Assembly (NCBI GenBank): GCA_016859345.1
Contig: CM029118.1
Coordinates: 28,453,501 to 28,517,500, forward strand
Length of the DNA: 64,000 bases
Source of the DNA: Istiophorus platypterus
Taxonomy: Eukaryota > Chordata > Actinopteri > Istiophoriformes > Istiophoridae
Direction: 5' to 3'
How positions within the stretch are numbered: position 1 is the first letter of the stretch; each line of letters opens with the position of its first letter. Under the pieces are notes generated by a model, which saw nothing but the letters and a program-made list of their open reading frames with translations, had not been told where the DNA came from and ran no database searches. A program made the translations under genes and the position numbers. Below, in pieces: positions 54,614 to 60,600 of the stretch.

Positions 54614-57600
54614 TTATTTCCTTGCTGTCTTGTCTGTACACTGCAGTTTCAGTAAAACACAGTACCTAGGGAGATGAAAAGAGTTTTTGAAATTGGTTCA
54701 CTTGGGGAAAAAACATTCATTCTCTCTCCATTTGTTTGTTTATTTTAACTACTGTATTACTCCCTGTGCTGTTTCTTTTGTCCTTTGGGTCTCAGCAGTT
54801 CTCTAAATACTTCAGCAATTGAGACAACTAGAAAAAACAGAGAATTAAAGTGAGCGAAAAAAAGAGATGCAATCGCATATATCCCTAATGTCTCATTTAA
54901 AATGCCAACAGACAGACAGTACAAAACGATATGGGTTAGGGCATTCTCCTCTCTCCTTCCTTGACTTTCATCTTGCTAATAAGCTGTGATTCTCATCTTG
55001 TCTTCTGAGGATTCTCCTTTCCCTCCCTTTCATATTAACATGAAGGGTTGGTAGATGCAACAGTGACTGAGATGCAGACCTTAGTTTTACCCATAATTAC
55101 ATCAGGAGGGGGGCATTCTGTTGATCAGCGTCTAATAGACTTTATTAAGAGAACTTTTGAAATAATGAGAGGGGTGGCTTCAAAGCTACGTGATTATAAA
55201 TTGCTTGGAAGAATGGAGTAATATCATTTGTTATGTTAAAGAACCTTATTCAAGGTTATCCTGGCCCATATATTGCACAGAAAACATGTAAATGGAATCT
55301 CTATATACCTCTATTTCAGTATAGGCTGACAGTGCTTGACTTGAACAGTGAATACAACTGCTCCTGGTCTCTCTGTGTTCTGTCTCCCCGTCTCCCCCCT
55401 TTCTCATTTCTCCCCCATTTCTCTCCTCTCAACCCAAACCGTCGAGTCAGCCGGCCCCCACCCTGAGTCTGGCTCTGTCGGAGGTTTCCTCCTGTTAAAA
55501 GAGAGTTTTTCTTCTCCACTGTCACAAAGTGCTGGTCGGGATCTGTAGGTTTTCTCTCTATAATAAGTGTAAGGTCTTGACCTTATTCTGCAAAGTGCCT
55601 TGAGATAATATGTTATGATTTTGCATTATATGAATAAAACTGAATTGTCAGTTGAATTAATTTGAATTTATATGCTAATAGGTCCATTTTAGCCATAGCA
55701 CTTGCATCTGCAATGAAAGAAAAAGAGCTTGATCACTTTTACAGGTTTCATTTGCTCCATAATAGTGGTTATTCCAAAGTTTTTAACACAACCTAAGAAT
55801 AGTATGTTTATGATAGACTGATACTATTAATCTCCTGTTCAAAAGAGAGATCTGTGCTGTTTCCTAGACAAGGATGGCAATAAAACTAAAAATTAGGATG
55901 ATGCAGCAGTCAAAACAGCTCTACTGTAAATGCAGTGTTTACAAGCTTTAAGGACCTTGCAGGTACCCATGATAAGTGTTTTTGATCATTTTCTGCAGTT
56001 TGATCCCATCTACAACTGCTATATGTTACAGCCTTAATCTATACACATTATTCTAACTCATTTTACATACAGTAACATCAATAAAAATGATTATAATGCT
56101 AATTATACAGGTTGACCATTCCTAGTATCAAAAATGACATTTTTATTTATATTAAGGGAAGCTTGATAATTGGAATTTTATTCTTGACAACCTAGAATAG
56201 ATGTGAACTTTCAAGTATTCATGCTCAAGTATTATGGCTTTTTATCCATCTTATACCCTAAAAATGATTTAAATGTCATTATAATCAGGTTCTGATTGCT
56301 TAAAAGAAAAGATTGCTACATTTTTGAGTGGTAATTAATGTTGAGAACCTGGTTACCAGCAGGAGATAAGACATTGGGATCAAGAATTTGCAAATGTGTG
56401 ATGTATTTAAGCCCACATTACCCTTTCATCTCCTTTCTTGTTATCAAACTGATTCAAAACGTACTAAATAAAAAAAGAATCTTAAATTTTTTATGAAAGA
56501 AACATATTGGTTTAAAAAGAAAGTACTTCTAAAAAATTTGAATACTTTTAAAACTTCGATTTGATTTATTTATACGACATTAGGTGAAGTGTGTGATTTT
56601 AATCAGAAATGAAGTATGATCCTAATGTACTGGGTTGCTGTTTTCCATAGACAAATTGATCACTGATGGACAGCTGCATTGAATGGAAATATATTCCTTT
56701 ATTTTTTTTGGGTATGTTTTTATTGGCAGCAACGGTCAGCAATGAACTAAATAGGGTCTTCCAATTCATGGGGGATTGGGTTTTCACCAAAGCTCTTTCA
56801 TGGTACAATCAAGATCCTGCCTGTTTTCTAACCACAGCTCCAAGAAGACTTACTCGCTACACTCTTCAAAAGTTCTTCTATAAATATTCATTCCATCTTC
56901 TGATGATCTGCAGGTGGAAATGCCAAGCTGCGCTACCAGATCACTTCAGGGAACACGGGCGGGGTATTTGATGTGGAACCAGAAGTGGGCACTATTTTTA
57001 TTGCCCAGACTCTAGACTATGAACAAAACAAAAGGTAGGAACACACTCCAGGGCCACAAGGTGAATGCATGTCAAAAGATTTTACCTGAAATAAATGGTG
57101 TTGTATCCCGTTTTTCACTTTTTTTTTTACTTATTTATTTCTTTGTCTGACACATTTATGCCATACCTATAAACTTGACTTCTGATACATTAAGTCATAC
57201 TGTCCCTCAGCAGTATAAGTCTTTAACAACACACAAGTAAGTGTTTTTACAAAGCCAATTTGGATATAAACTTTTAGAAACGTTCTGAAAGCCCCTGACA
57301 AAGCTAAAACTTTTGCTCAGGTACAAGCTTAATGTCCTGGCTTCAGATGGGAAGTGGGAAGATTACACAACACTGACGGTAAACGTGGTGAACAAGAATG
57401 ACGAGGCTCCAGTGTTCACCGTTAACGAGTACTACGGCAGCGTAACAGAGGAGCTGGATGGCTCACCAGTCTTTGTTTTACAGGTACAATCTAGTCATCC
57501 ATTGCCAATTATTGTAATGTTACTTGTGAGAGTTTTTTGCAGTCTTGTTTACTTCTGTTTTACTAAGCCTGCCAGGATGGGGTTTTCACTAACTCGTAGA

Positions 57601-60600
57601 GCTAATCTTAGCTTAATTAAATGACTAAAAAACCCTGAAAGAAAAAAAAAACCCATTGCAAGAATGCCATTTGTTACTGTAGCTTCCCTACTTGGTCTAC
57701 TGAATGGCAGTTTTAAAAGCCTTTGTTTTGGTGATGTTTATTGATTGGAAAAACACTTTAAAATGTAGTTTTTATTCAAGAATTGCACAATTAAATATTT
57801 AAGCCCTTTGCCTTGAGTCAAAATACATTCTTTTATTCTTTCAAGCTTCATTGAAATGCAGCCAGAATCCAACTGAGACCAGGTTCACCATTATTTAGTC
57901 CTGTCCCTTTTTTTCTGTTTAGACTTTTTTTTTTGGACATTGATTTTTTTTTTTTCCAGTAATTTCTGTGTAGCCAATGCCAGTTGTGGTCCATTGAAAG
58001 GTCATTCAGGGTTTAACCATTAAGCTATGTATTTTATAAATTATCATTCTGATGAATAGAACAGATATTTAATATTTCGCAATTTGTCACACTTTTGTAC
58101 TTCTAGTTTAGCACAGTCATAGCTTAATAACGCATAACTCAGCTCCATTTAGCCTTTCTCAACTACATGAGATGAAATACAGTATGGTTTGAAAGTAATT
58201 GTTAGTAAGCCTGGTGCTCTCTTCTCTCTATACTTATGCAAGAGTGCGTTCCTAACCCTTTTAAAGGACTATGGTTAATTTTGACACTATCTCACACTGC
58301 TAGTATTGAGCTAAATTGAAATATCTTGGGCCTATCCAGGGTGTAATTGCTGCTAATGTGTTGAAGGTGAGTGAAAAGGGGAAGACAGAAAACAAGAGGC
58401 AGTTGAGGTGTGGATTGGGGTTGAAGAGGTTGGGTCTTTGCCAGATTTACCTTTTGAAGAATGCACCGAGGAGTTATGAAGTGTTTCCAGTCAAGATATC
58501 ATGAAAAGTCAGGAACATTTCAATAATTACATGGTGTAAAAGACTCATTTCCCTCTCTGCCTCCCTGGGCCTTGGATGTTATAGGTAACAGCATCTGACC
58601 CAGATAAAGATGCCGACCAGGAGGCTCTGCGTTACTCTCTCCATGGCCAGGGTGCAGAGAGTGAATTCATAATTGATGAAGTCACAGGCAAGATCTATGC
58701 CCAGCGGACCCTGGATCGCGAGGAGCGGGCTGTGTGGCGTTTTGTTGTCCTGGCCACAGACGAAGGCGGCGAAGGTCTGACGGGCTTCACTGACGTCATC
58801 ATTAATGTCTGGGACATCAATGACAATGCACCTGTCTTCACCTGTGCCCCCAGCTGCCATGGAGATGTGGCAGAGAACTCGGTAGCGGGGACGTCTGTGA
58901 TGGAGATGACAGCCACCGACCTGGACGACTCAGCTGTGGGGCAGAATGCTGTGCTCTCTTACCGGATTGTGGGTAGTTTAGATGCCACTAACATCGAGGT
59001 AGGAGGAGTGCCTGCTTTCTCAGAAATGTTCACTATCAGCCCCACCACAGGGACAATCTCTGTAGCCATGGATGGTCTGGACAGAGAGCATGTTGAGTCT
59101 TACCTCCTGGTTGTGGAGGCCAGAGATGGGGGAGGGATGACAGGTACTGGAACTGCTACCATTCAGATCAAGGATGTGAACGACCATGCCCCAAGATTCA
59201 CTGGTCATTCCTGCCTGACAAGGATCTCTGAGAATGCAGAGCCCAATGCAGAGGTTTGTAGGGGCCTCACTGTTGATAATGCACCATTTCATTACCTTAT
59301 TCCACAGAAACCATATTCTCTCATTTATTTTAAATGGCCTCTGCAAATGTAAGGATTGCATTTGGTGGTGGGTGATGACATACCTGAGAATCCAGTCTCT
59401 CCTACAAGGATGGCATACAGGAGAGTAACATTAAATGTGGTAAGCCAGGAGTCAGGCTTAAACCTAGGAAAGCTTCCTATAAACAGCAGGTATAGAACAT
59501 CTCGGTCAGACATTTTGAATCACCTTATATCTGATTTTGAATTATTTTTTGTAAACTTTTACATTTGTAGATTAGATTAATAAAGTGACACATGCAGGAC
59601 ATGTACTTTCCTGACCTTTCAGTGCATTTGCCCATTTATTGGTATTTCTTGCCCTGACTGGCCATATTGCAAATCACACATCAAAATTGGGAAAAAAACA
59701 AAAGCAAAAAAAAAAAAAAAAAACTCTGGGTTTTCTGTTATATTGGATTAGGATGTGATGATTACATTTATTGATTTATTCAAATGAATTCAAACCTATT
59801 CATTATTTGATTAAAACAAACTAAAGGCAACCAGCAATCTAAAAGCGATAGGGTTTGTAGTATCTTCACTAATGTGAATACAGATTAAAGCTCCTTTATT
59901 CGATAACTTATTGTTTTTGTCAATGTCGTATAAAGCTTATGGTCACATTCCGACAGATGTCTGGCAAAAAAAGGTTTCAACAAGCCCTCACTAAACAATT
60001 TTCTCAGGATGTAGTGGCAGAGAACCCAAGTAAAGTAGTGACTGATGTAGAAATGTAAAGATCTGTCAAGCTCTATTGAATTGTCTGGTTTCACAAATAA
60101 AGACTTTGACTTTAGCAGAGTTCAAAGTAATAGTCAGACTTCAATCAGACAACTAAATTAATTCATTGCACAAAGCAAAGTTTAATTGTTGACTGTTTAT
60201 CTTGAGGCTTAGTCTTTATTTTTCAAAGCTGTCTTCAGACTAATGAGAGCAAAATTAAGATTTTCCTTATACCATGGACTAGTCTACAAATATCTTTTGA
60301 AACTGATTCCAGAGCTTAACAGTCATTAATATTAGCATACATTTATCATGTAGCCAGTCAAAACTCCAGTGCAGTACCATTGCTGCTCGGTGTCTCCTGG
60401 TTGTGTTACTGAGCCATTGTTTGCTATCATATTAGCCATAACAACTGGATTGGCTGGTATCTCAGGCTTGCACCCTAATGGTAGAAAACTGCAAAGTGCA
60501 GATTTAAACAGGCGCATCATCTGCCTTTAGAAGCCTATTCTATATATTAACACAATTCTACTCTTCACTGTCAGGACAACAATTTCCTATTTTTATAAGC

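Larger units (their letters stand above)
50330..56913 (+). other. Intron 11 (6.6 kb)
   Basis: It holds a TC run (50.36 kb), a short Tc1-like element (50.40-50.88 kb), GT microsatellites at 51.78 and 54.57 kb, and a GAATT-tailed fish repeat (55.33-55.67 kb). The rest has no recognisable features. Confidence 0.75.

Noticed and set aside
57313..57624. Methionine starts inside cadherin exons as gene starts
   Set aside because: Each frame with cadherin sequence is bounded by matching acceptor and donor phases, so these are internal exons and not independent genes.
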